5,375 nucleotides of DNA from NCBI GenBank assembly GCA_028277865.1, contig JANQFM010000615.1, forward strand, positions 1-5,375, in the 5' to 3' direction. A program made the position numbers and the translations under genes. Under the pieces are notes generated by a model. That model saw only the letters and a program-made list of their open reading frames with translations. It did not search any database and was not told where the DNA came from. The stretch is from Acidobacteriota bacterium. Lineage in GTDB: Bacteria > Acidobacteriota > UBA6911 > RPQK01 > DATIPO01. Below, piece by piece: positions 1 to 5,375 of the stretch; within the stretch, counting starts at the first letter, position 1; every line of letters begins with the position of its first letter.

Positions 1-65
1 GGGTTGACGTCTTGAATCTGCAGTTTTTCCAGAAGCGCCCGAGTCTTATCGATCACAGCTTTCAT
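1..65 (-). CDS. 5' end of an unidentified gene, cut by the left window edge
   Basis: Only the first 21 complete codons are visible, starting at the ATG at 65-63 and running off the left edge. The peptide begins MKAVIDKTRALLEKLQIQDV and looks like an amphipathic helix rich in Leu and Lys. It has no signal peptide, so a cytoplasmic protein is likely. The start is well supported: an AAAGGAG Shine-Dalgarno sits at 75-81 with a spacing of 9 bases. Third-position GC is about 57% (12 of 21 codons), like the neighbouring fic gene and unlike the protease. It lies downstream of fic in the same orientation, separated by hairpins that probably end the fic transcript. The family cannot be recognised from so short a piece, and I assign no function. 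Confidence 0.7.
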   Translation of the reverse strand, partial: MKAVIDKTRALLEKLQIQDVN

Positions 66-67
66 AG

Positions 68-108
68 CGGTATTCTCCTTTCGATCCGTGCAAGCCTAAA
101 GAATACCG
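68..108 (-). repeat. 9-bp inverted repeat spanning the leader of the left-edge gene
   Basis: The arm CGGTATTCT at 68-76 is perfectly complementary in inverted orientation to AGAATACCG at 100-108, leaving 23 bases between them. The left arm overlaps the 3' end of the Shine-Dalgarno. The right arm overlaps a weak -10-like hexamer at 100-105. It could be an RNA hairpin that modulates translation, or a split operator. The repeat itself is seen directly; its role is inferred. Confidence 0.5.
75..81 (-). promoter_or_regulatory. Shine-Dalgarno site of the left-edge gene
   Basis: The minus strand reads AAAGGAG here, nine bases before the ATG at 65-63. This is a near-consensus ribosome binding site and fixes the start of the partial gene. 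Its last two bases fall inside one arm of a 9-bp inverted repeat (68-76 with 100-108), so a hairpin in the leader could limit access to it. Confidence 0.75.
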
Positions 109-129
109 GAAAGCTGAAAATACCGCCAA
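100..129 (-). promoter_or_regulatory. weak candidate sigma70 promoter for the left-edge gene
   Basis: On the minus strand TTGGCG (129-124, 4 of 6 consensus) is followed after 18 bases by TATTCT (105-100, 4 of 6). Transcription would start around 93, giving a leader of roughly 28 bases that includes the Shine-Dalgarno. The -35 hexamer lies inside the stem of the hairpin assigned to the fic terminator, which is possible but weakens the call. The gene could instead be read through from fic. Confidence 0.2.
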
Positions 130-143
130 GAAAGGCGGCATTT
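118..143 (-). terminator. probable rho-independent terminator of fic
   Basis: In the minus-strand RNA, AAAUGCCGCC pairs with GGCGGUAUUU around the loop UUUCUU. The stem has ten pairs, including one G-U, with a five-pair GC core at 123-127 and 134-138. The bases after the core read UAUUUUC, a short U-rich tail. It begins 27 bases after the fic stop codon. The plus-strand version has no U-run after the core, so the element seems directional. The tail is short, so termination may be incomplete. Confidence 0.6.
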
Positions 144-144
144 G

Positions 145-166
145 CGCAGGCGTCGTGACCCCTGCG
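145..166 (-). other. second short hairpin just after the fic stop
   Basis: CGCAGG (145-150) and CCTGCG (161-166) form a six-pair stem with a 10-base loop. It begins 4 bases after the fic stop codon and one base before the terminator hairpin. It has no U-run of its own. Together the two would give the fic mRNA a tandem-hairpin 3' end, which could help to stabilise the transcript. Confidence 0.35.
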
Positions 167-170
167 TCGA

Positions 171-1355
171 TTACTTCTTGGAGGTGAATGTGTACTGCGC
201 CTTTGGGAGATCTTTTGTGATCCTGTAGAAGTCTGTTTCCGTGATGAAGGTCGGCCATTCGAGATTGATCCTGAACAGGTCGCCCTCTTCCGGGCTCCAT
301 GTCATGGCACCCAGGGCCAGCAGCGCATTGACATCGCGGGCAAATGCCTTAAACGGTGCGCGGAGCTTTTCGTATCTTTCGAATATTCTTGAGAGCACAT
401 CAGCCGCAGGCAGGGCTTGCTCCTCCAGCAAGATCTCCAAGATACTGAATTGGCGTTGCGTGATGACCCGTTTGCGGGGCGAATAGAGCCGCTCAGACAA
501 ACCCCGCATCACATCTCGAAAAAGCAGTTTTTGGGTGGCTGTGCGTATCTCGCTCATCAGCCGTTTGCTTTGCAGAGCCACCCCTTTCAGGCCAAGGATC
601 AAGAAGGGCGTCAGGTCGTGATTTCGCTTCCGAACGTCGGAAAGAGCTGACAAATACGCGGTCTTCTCATCGTAGTAGTAGTTCGACATGGCTATGAAGC
701 AGCTATCGCGCAGCCCTGCTTTTTGAAGCATCAGGGCTTCGAGCGCTCTGGCGGTTCGCCCGTTTCCGTCCAAAAACGGATGCATGGCGGCCAAATGGTA
801 GTGAGCGGCCAGCGCCTGGACCAGCGCATCATGCGCCCTGTAGGTTGTGTTGATCTGTTTGAGAAGCTCTTCGACACACTTGCGGCACTCCTGGCCGCCG
901 CTCACGCCCCGATGACGGGGCCGCCCGAAGGTCACGTTCTGATCAGGCCCCCTCAATGTCCCCGGCTGACAATGGTCGTCATCGCAGCCCTCCACCATGA
1001 GGGCATGGATCCGCATCAGAAGTGCGTGGTCGATCAGCTGATCCGCCTGCAGGCCGGCGATCCAACGGTAGGCTCTGACAGCCGCATGAGCTTGCCGCTG
1101 AGATCGAGTCAGCAGTTCCGAAAGCGAGCCGGTCATGGCCGCTTCGAGCTCGTTTTCGGTGAAATCGGCACCCTCGATGCGCGAGGTCCCTGCAACCTCC
1201 CGCTTCAGTTCCATTTCCTGAAGGCTTTCAACCCAGCTACGTTGATAAGGCGCACTCTTCAAGGATTCGACAGCCGCCTTGGCTTCGACCAGAGCCGCGG
1301 CAACCTTGAGGGGATCATATCGAATCCAGTTTTGCGGGTGAGCATATTGGATCAT
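171..1355 (-). CDS. Fic family protein (predicted protein adenylyltransferase), class II
   Basis: This complete 394-residue cytoplasmic protein has no signal peptide or membrane segment. Fic enzymes transfer AMP from ATP to a hydroxyl side chain of a target protein; the target here is unknown. The catalytic loop HPFLDGNGRTAR is intact at residues 192-203, with catalytic His192, Asp196 and Arg200, and Arg203 as the second Arg. The motif TSRIEG at 57-62 matches the (S/T)xxxE(G/N) inhibitory helix. It lies N-terminal to the Fic core, so this is class II, and Glu61 should contact Arg203 and restrain activity. No separate antitoxin is therefore required. Residues about 105-255 form the Fic core. 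The flap region VTFGRPRHRGV (141-151) is flanked by Cys124, Cys129, Cys157 and Cys160. Residues about 297-368 look like a winged helix that could bind DNA. The ATG at 1355-1353 has no Shine-Dalgarno but sits at the predicted transcription start. Third-position GC of the first 60 codons is about 58%, much lower than in the upstream protease. Confidence 0.93.
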   Translation of the reverse strand: MIQYAHPQNWIRYDPLKVAAALVEAKAAVESLKSAPYQRSWVESLQEMELKREVAGTSRIEGADFTENELEAAMTGSLSELLTRSQRQAHAAVRAYRWIAGLQADQLIDHALLMRIHALMVEGCDDDHCQPGTLRGPDQNVTFGRPRHRGVSGGQECRKCVEELLKQINTTYRAHDALVQALAAHYHLAAMHPFLDGNGRTARALEALMLQKAGLRDSCFIAMSNYYYDEKTAYLSALSDVRKRNHDLTPFLILGLKGVALQSKRLMSEIRTATQKLLFRDVMRGLSERLYSPRKRVITQRQFSILEILLEEQALPAADVLSRIFERYEKLRAPFKAFARDVNALLALGAMTWSPEEGDLFRINLEWPTFITETDFYRITKDLPKAQYTFTSKK

Positions 1356-1391
1356 GAATGATATCTTATATCCGTTTCATTTCCACGTCAA
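1356..1391 (-). promoter_or_regulatory. sigma70-type promoter of fic, probably giving a leaderless mRNA
   Basis: On the minus strand TTGACG (1391-1386, 5 of 6 consensus) and TAAGAT (1368-1363, 4 of 6) are separated by exactly 17 bases. Transcription should begin 6-8 bases beyond the -10, at 1356 or 1355, and 1355 is the A of the fic ATG. No Shine-Dalgarno precedes that ATG, which agrees with a leaderless transcript. The bases upstream of the -35 (about 1392-1440) are AT-rich and could act as an UP element. Confidence 0.6.
1360..1372. promoter_or_regulatory. 13-bp dyad over the fic -10 box, candidate operator
   Basis: The sequence GATAT-CTT-ATATC is a perfect inverted repeat with a 3-bp centre, and it covers the whole -10 hexamer at 1363-1368. 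A protein bound here would block RNA polymerase. The C-terminal winged helix of the Fic protein makes autoregulation a reasonable hypothesis. Short AT-rich dyads also arise by chance around -10 boxes, so confidence is limited. Confidence 0.35.
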
Positions 1392-1498
1392 AGAATCAGA
1401 AAATCCAGAATAATATATTGAAAATAATGGATTTATGGGCCAAAAGAAATTATCACTGCACAGCTTTCACGGCAACTTGATTTCCAGTTTCATTTCCA
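1374..1498. repeat. 12-bp direct repeat flanking the AT-rich gap
   Basis: GTTTCATTTCCA occurs exactly at 1374-1385 and again at 1487-1498, 113 bp apart. The first copy lies in the spacer of the fic promoter. A degenerate third copy (9 of 12 identical) sits at 1475-1486, in tandem with the second. The copies could be binding sites of one regulator, or the result of a short duplication at the edge of an inserted segment. Confidence 0.4.
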
Positions 1499-1613
1499 AT
1501 TGGTGGATGCGGAAGCCGACCCCGTCATGGGCGGACCACCGCCGGACGAGGTCGGGGATGCCATATGAATCAACGGGCTTCCTACGGCCTGTCCACTTCG
1601 GAAGCTCCTTCAC
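1467..1613 (-). CDS. possible 48-codon small gene or gene remnant overlapping the protease end
   Basis: An open frame starts at GTG (1613-1611), overlaps the protease 3' end by 32 bases, and stops with TGA at 1469-1467. The peptide includes VRRWSAHDGVGFRIHQLEMK and ends in LEIKLP. GC by codon position, counted by hand over 48 codons, is about 60%, 40% and 75%. That is the pattern of real coding sequence in a high-GC genome, and it continues well past the protease stop. Against it, there is no convincing Shine-Dalgarno and no ATG near the start, and an in-frame TAG lies ten codons upstream of the GTG. It may be a relic of a longer gene rather than an expressed peptide. I do not recognise the family. 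Confidence 0.25.
   Translation of the reverse strand: MKELPKWTGRRKPVDSYGIPDLVRRWSAHDGVGFRIHQLEMKLEIKLP
1516..1555 (-). other. long composite RNA hairpin downstream of the protease gene
   Basis: In minus-strand RNA, the arms at 1545-1555 and 1516-1526 form an 11-pair stem containing one U-G wobble. That position is a C/A mismatch in plus-strand RNA, so the minus transcript folds better. Inside it, GGCGG (1530-1534) and CCGCC (1539-1543) add a five-pair stem with a 4-base loop. It starts 26 bases after the protease stop. No U-run follows, so it is not a standard intrinsic terminator. It could protect the 3' end of the protease mRNA or help rho-dependent termination. It also lies inside the possible small frame at 1467-1613. 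Confidence 0.45.
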
Positions 1614-4600
1614 CTTTGTGTTCTCTGAGTCTGCGTGGCTTGGCTACGATCCGGAACCCTTGGGCGGGGTACCCTTTCAGCAACTCGTTCAAGGACGGGT
1701 TGAAGCCTTCCTGCTGGATCCGGAAGTCGATTCCCGAGGTGGTCTGGTTGGCTTGCACGTTTACGAAGACCGGTTGGCTGGTGATGGGATAGAAGCCGCA
1801 GAAGTCCTCGGGCTCGTCGCAGATGAAGTTGTCGTCGTCCGAATCGGTCCCCGCCACCACGAAATAGTCCCCGGAAGGCACGGGATCGGTTCGGTAGCGG
1901 AAATCGTTGGCGATTCCTGTGGTCGCCCCTCCCAATGTCTGGAAGGTCAACGGGTCGATAACCAGCACGAAGACGTCTCCGAGGTTGGGCGGGGCTTCCG
2001 CTCCGACGCGCATGGAAACTTCGACGGTGGCGTTGCCGCCGTTGGACGTCAGCTGGACCCGTCCAGTGTAATCGCCGTTGGGCAAGCCGGCCCGATCGAC
2101 TTGGACGATCAGGCTGCTGCCGCTGAACCCGGCAGCCAGCCAGCCGCTGCCCTGGTCTGTTTGCACGCTGGGAGCATTGACCGTGAGCGTTCCGCTGCCT
2201 CCGTTACTGATGGTGGCGTTGAGCTGGGTGATGGAAGTGCCGAAATCGAGCTGATTGGTCGAAACCACCAGGATCGGCGAACCCGCCCCCTGCCCTCCGG
2301 CAGCCAGCAGGGCGGCCACCGGATCGACCAGACCGAAGCCGAAGGTGTTGTCGAAGCCCGCCGTGCCGATGTCGATGGCGGTGCTCTGCAAAATGCTGCG
2401 CACCTGGGCGGGGGTCAGGTTGGGATTGACCGAGAGCATCAGCGAGGCGACTCCCGCCACGTGGGGCGAGGCCATGGAAGTGCCTTCCAAGAAGTTGAAG
2501 TTGGGCGCATTCTGCGACTCGTTCCAGTGGTTGCTGAGTACGCCGTCGTTGAAGCCGTTGCCGTCCAGGTCCCGGCTGACGTCCCCTCCCGGCGCCACCA
2601 CGTCGGTGCGCATGCCGAAGTTGGAGTAGGAGGCCTTTCCGCCACCCAGGTCGGTGGCGCCCACGTTGACGACTCCCGGCAGGTCCGCCGGAAAGCGTGG
2701 GGCATCCGTATTCTCGTTGCCGGCCGCTGCCACCACCGTCACGTTGGCCGCCAGGGCGTCGGCGACGGCATCGGCCAGCGTCTGGCTGAATCCTGCGCCT
2801 CCCAGGCTCATGTTGATCACGTTGGCACGATTGGGCGGCAGCTGGCCTGTTGCATTGGCTATCCGGGCCGACCAGAGGACTCCTTGGGTGATGTCGAAAA
2901 CCGTGCCGCCCCCGTTGCCCAGCACACGGGCCGTCATGAGGGGAGAAACCCAATTCACGCCGGCCACGCCCAGCCCGTTGTCGCTGACTGCACCCACAGT
3001 CCCTGCCACGTGAGTGCCGTGGAAGGAGCTGAACAGCCTCAGGGGGTCGTCGCCCGGGTCGTGGGCGCTGTTGTCGATGCCGTCCCCGTCCAAAGCCCTT
3101 TGGGGGTCGCTGATCGTGTCGATCTGGCCTCCCGTCAGGCGGGGCGCCAGATCCGGGTGGTCGAAGCGGGCGCCGGTGTCGATCACGGACACCCGGATGC
3201 CTGCCGCACCGATTTCGATGTCCCAGGCGTTGGGCAGGTTGATGTTGGAGTAGTGCCACTGCAGGTTGAAAAACTCGTCATTGGGGACGCGCTGAGCCTG
3301 ATAGATGTAGTTGGGTTCGGCATAAAGGACATCCGAATCGGCGTTGAGGGATTCGATCAAGTCCAAGGTGGCCAGCTTGGCCTTCATCTTCGCTTCCTTG
3401 GACTGCGAGCCGCTGCGCCATTGCACACTGCGGTCGATCCGGTCGGAGTGCATCAGATAGGTGTCTCGGACGCCGCCCAAGGCAGTCGTCAGCTCGTTCT
3501 TGCCGGCCAAGCGCGAAGCGGCACGGCGGCTCAGCCCGGAATGCAGGCGCACAATCACTTCGCCGGGAACGAAGTCCAACTCGGGGTCGAGTTCGATTCC
3601 CTTGCTGCGGCTGGCCGGATAGCGCTGCAGCGGCTTCAGGCGCGAGGTGGCCGCCAGAGCGGTCAACTGGCCGGCAACATTGCCGGCGCCGCGCTGGGGC
3701 GGCACGGCGGCCTGAGAGAGGACAACTCCCTGGGGGGCAAAGGTGAAGAGCTCGAAGGTGAAGATCCCCACATTCGAGGTGACCCGGATGTTGCCGCCGA
3801 TCTGAGGCTGAAATCCGGGCAGGATCTCCGGGAGCGTGCGGGCGCGGTGCTGGAAGGGGGAGAGGATGAAGCTTCCCATGCCTGTCCGCTGACCGGAGAC
3901 GTTGAACACCTCGACAGTGACGTTGGCCGGATCTCCGCTCACGTTCAAGAAGGTCAGGCCGGTAAAGAACCCCAGCCCGTCCGCCACATGCGAGAAGACC
4001 ACGTCGGTCAGGGTGGAGCGCTGGAGCTGCACTGAGGCCAGCGAGGTGCGGTCGGGATTGCCGAAGCTGATGTCGCCCACGATCCCGCTGATGTCGCTGT
4101 CGATACGCAGCCAGCCCACGAAGTTCCCGGCCGGCAGCCCGAGCAGGCTGCGGGCATCGCCGCGAAGCATGGAGCGCGCCCCCAGCACCACATTGGCAGT
4201 CGCATCCGGAACGCCCGATGAAACGCCGGTTGCAAATGCGCTCAATGTCAAGTTGGCGGGAGTGTCGGTGGGGTTGATGACGGTCAGGGTGCTCTCCAGG
4301 ATGCCCGGCAAGTCGGCCAGTTGGGCCGCAAAAAGAGCAATGTTGATTTGGCGGGCAAACTCTTCGACGGGGATGGCGTTGCGGCCTCCCAGGAACTCTC
4401 CGGAGCCGAAGGTCTCATAGCCGAAAATGGTGAATTGCCCCGAGCGCGCCAGCACATAGGATTCAGCTGGAACGGCGGCCGAAAAGATGTCGGAGACATT
4501 GCCGCTGAAGCGCCCGAACTGACCGGGAAGCTGGATGTTGCGCGACTGGACCAGGGTTCCGTTGCTGCGGCGCAGCTCCAGGGTGACCGGGCCTGGCCCC

Positions 4601-5375
4601 AGGATGTTTAGTTCGGTGAAATCCTGCCCGCCGCTGAAGATTTCAGGGAAGACCACCGTCCCGGCTGCCCGTGCCACCGCCTCTGCGCCGTCGATGTTGC
4701 GGGATCCGTCTTCAAAGGTGAGGAAAAAGCCCACGATGCCCAGGTTGGTGCTGCGGGCCAGGATCCAGGCATCCACGTTGCTGGCTCCTTGTCCAAACAA
4801 CTCTGTCACGGTGCTGGCGACTTGGCGGTCGGCTGGAACTGGAAGGGCTGCAGGATTCGTGATACCCGGGCCTGTGACCAGGTTTCCGGCATCGTTGACC
4901 AAGAACAGATCGACGTCGGCAGGCTGCCCGGTCGGATTGGCGATCGCCACACCTGTCCCGATAGTGCCTCCGCTGCGAATGCTGGGGAAGAAGATATCGA
5001 TCTCTTCACCGGCGGGTCCGGCCGCTGATTCGACAATGATGTTTCGAATGAAGACATTGTCGTTTTCATTGGATTCGGCGATCACCGAGCCGCTGTCCGC
5101 CTGCAGCCGCAGCTGGTGGGATCCGGCGGGCAGTGCCCCGATATCAAAGTCCTCGACGAAAACAAAAAAATTGGTTTCGTGGGGAGGATCGGCGAACCAG
5201 CTGCCCACTTCTGCGCCATCGACGGAAAGCGTGACGAAATAGGTCTGAGTCGTATCGGCGGTTCCGTCGTTGAGGACCGCCCAATCGATGAAAAGATCCT
5301 GATCGGAACGCAGAGGCGAGCTGTCGGTGTTGGTGCCCTGCTGAGCGGAAACCACCAGCGAGCTGGACCAGCCGT
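1582..5375 (-). CDS. secreted multidomain S8 (subtilisin-like) serine protease, N-terminus beyond the window
   Basis: The frame is open through the right edge (visible residues before the GTG at 5355 read GWSSSL), so the true start and any signal peptide lie outside. Numbering here counts that GTG as residue 1. Domains in order: CARDB-type adhesion domain to about 108; four degenerate beta repeats, about 120-555; propeptide, about 590-690, opening with VPGEVIVRL; S8 catalytic domain, about 705-1015; BACON-like beta domain, about 1028-1117; and a C-terminal domain, about 1125-1213, with the Asp-rich loop DSDDDNFICD. The catalytic set is intact: Asp726 in VSVIDTG, His779 in HGTHVAG, oxyanion Asn880 in AAAGNE and Ser960 in GTSMASPHVAG. 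The only cysteines seen in the visible protein are 1179 and 1186, a likely disulfide. It should hydrolyse proteins outside the cell or at its surface; the substrate is unknown. Third-position GC is about 87% over residues 1171-1230. The lack of frameshifts suggests a working gene. Confidence 0.93.
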   Translation of the reverse strand, partial: GWSSSLVVSAQQGTNTDSSPLRSDQDLFIDWAVLNDGTADTTQTYFVTLSVDGAEVGSWFADPPHETNFFVFVEDFDIGALPAGSHQLRLQADSGSVIAESNENDNVFIRNIIVESAAGPAGEEIDIFFPSIRSGGTIGTGVAIANPTGQPADVDLFLVNDAGNLVTGPGITNPAALPVPADRQVASTVTELFGQGASNVDAWILARSTNLGIVGFFLTFEDGSRNIDGAEAVARAAGTVVFPEIFSGGQDFTELNILGPGPVTLELRRSNGTLVQSRNIQLPGQFGRFSGNVSDIFSAAVPAESYVLARSGQFTIFGYETFGSGEFLGGRNAIPVEEFARQINIALFAAQLADLPGILESTLTVINPTDTPANLTLSAFATGVSSGVPDATANVVLGARSMLRGDARSLLGLPAGNFVGWLRIDSDISGIVGDISFGNPDRTSLASVQLQRSTLTDVVFSHVADGLGFFTGLTFLNVSGDPANVTVEVFNVSGQRTGMGSFILSPFQHRARTLPEILPGFQPQIGGNIRVTSNVGIFTFELFTFAPQGVVLSQAAVPPQRGAGNVAGQLTALAATSRLKPLQRYPASRSKGIELDPELDFVPGEVIVRLHSGLSRRAASRLAGKNELTTALGGVRDTYLMHSDRIDRSVQWRSGSQSKEAKMKAKLATLDLIESLNADSDVLYAEPNYIYQAQRVPNDEFFNLQWHYSNINLPNAWDIEIGAAGIRVSVIDTGARFDHPDLAPRLTGGQIDTISDPQRALDGDGIDNSAHDPGDDPLRLFSSFHGTHVAGTVGAVSDNGLGVAGVNWVSPLMTARVLGNGGGTVFDITQGVLWSARIANATGQLPPNRANVINMSLGGAGFSQTLADAVADALAANVTVVAAAGNENTDAPRFPADLPGVVNVGATDLGGGKASYSNFGMRTDVVAPGGDVSRDLDGNGFNDGVLSNHWNESQNAPNFNFLEGTSMASPHVAGVASLMLSVNPNLTPAQVRSILQSTAIDIGTAGFDNTFGFGLVDPVAALLAAGGQGAGSPILVVSTNQLDFGTSITQLNATISNGGSGTLTVNAPSVQTDQGSGWLAAGFSGSSLIVQVDRAGLPNGDYTGRVQLTSNGGNATVEVSMRVGAEAPPNLGDVFVLVIDPLTFQTLGGATTGIANDFRYRTDPVPSGDYFVVAGTDSDDDNFICDEPEDFCGFYPITSQPVFVNVQANQTTSGIDFRIQQEGFNPSLNELLKGYPAQGFRIVAKPRRLREHKGEGASEVDRP
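3691..4998 (-). repeat. four degenerate beta-sandwich repeats in the N-terminal half of the protease
   Basis: The encoded residues fall into four units of about 100-115 residues, at roughly 120-230, 232-335, 337-448 and 451-555. Most units open with an aromatic-rich strand (FFPSI, VFPEI, VVFSHV), and three then share an Asn-Pro-type turn: TGVAIANPTGQPADVDL, LTVINPTDTPANLTL and LTFLNVSGDPANVTV. Each unit later has a strand pair such as AWILARSTNLGIVGF, SYVLARSGQFTIFGY, GWLRIDSDISGIVGD or GNIRVTSNVGIFTFE. The second unit is shortened in its first half. The repeats have diverged at DNA level and probably form a stalk or binding platform. Confidence 0.6.

Noticed and set aside
723..1361. Plus-strand 212-codon frame antisense to fic
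   Set aside because: It lies over the intact Fic catalytic region, has no recognisable motif, and no ribosome site was noted.
1490..1564. ATG-started 24-codon minus-strand frame as an antitoxin for Fic
   Set aside because: The peptide is low-complexity (Ser, Gly, Pro), has no good Shine-Dalgarno and lacks the inhibitory motif. Fic itself carries that motif at residues 57-62, so no partner is required.
1356..1581. tRNA, CRISPR array or insertion sequence in the largest gap
   Set aside because: No cloverleaf, no regularly spaced repeats, and no transposase or paired terminal inverted repeats were seen. The direct repeat present is only 12 bp with three irregular copies.
2204..3259. Minus-strand 351-codon frame inside the protease
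   Set aside because: It overlaps the catalytic domain in another frame and is dominated by Arg, Gly, Pro and Gln. It is a composition artefact.
1435..4035. Plus-strand open frame of 866 codons antisense to the protease
   Set aside because: It mirrors the high-GC coding strand of an intact S8 protease with all catalytic residues. Its translation is rich in Gly, Val, His and Arg with no recognisable domain, as expected of a shadow frame.
5353..5355. GTG as the real start of the protease
   Set aside because: The frame stays open to the window edge, and the residues before the GTG (GWSSSL) continue the CARDB-type domain. The start must lie upstream.

Overview
The window is moderately to strongly GC-rich bacterial DNA. 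It carries three genes, all on the minus strand, so transcription runs from the right edge to the left edge. Nothing in it is a reliable taxonomic marker. The large extracellular subtilase with adhesion-type beta domains and a high third-position GC would suit a high-GC environmental Gram-negative lineage such as Acidobacteriota or Myxococcota, but that is a guess.

Layout, right to left. From the right edge down to 1582 runs a very large secreted serine protease, cut at its N-terminus by the window edge. In order it has a CARDB-type beta domain, four degenerate beta repeats, an S8 propeptide, an intact subtilisin catalytic domain (Asp, His, Asn and Ser all present), a BACON-like beta domain and an Asp-rich C-terminal domain. 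A 226-bp gap follows (1356-1581). It contains a long RNA hairpin, a hidden 48-codon frame with coding-like base bias that overlaps the protease end, a 12-bp direct repeat, and an AT-rich stretch with a convincing sigma70 promoter for the next gene. At 171-1355 lies a complete class II Fic-domain protein (predicted AMPylase) with an N-terminal inhibitory motif and a C-terminal winged helix. Hairpins at 118-166 probably end its transcript. At 1-65 is the first 21 codons of another gene with a strong Shine-Dalgarno, whose leader carries a 9-bp inverted repeat.

How they work together: there is no direct evidence that the protease and the Fic protein share a pathway. The fic gene has its own promoter, probably makes a leaderless mRNA, and has a 13-bp dyad over its -10 box. 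Its third-position GC (about 58% in 60 hand-counted codons) is far below that of the protease (about 87% in 60 codons). This suggests that fic, and perhaps the gene to its left, is a separately acquired unit beside the protease. The most interesting points are the fic control region, the mid-protein position of the protease propeptide, the hidden small frame with its hairpin, and the cysteine-rich flap of the Fic protein.
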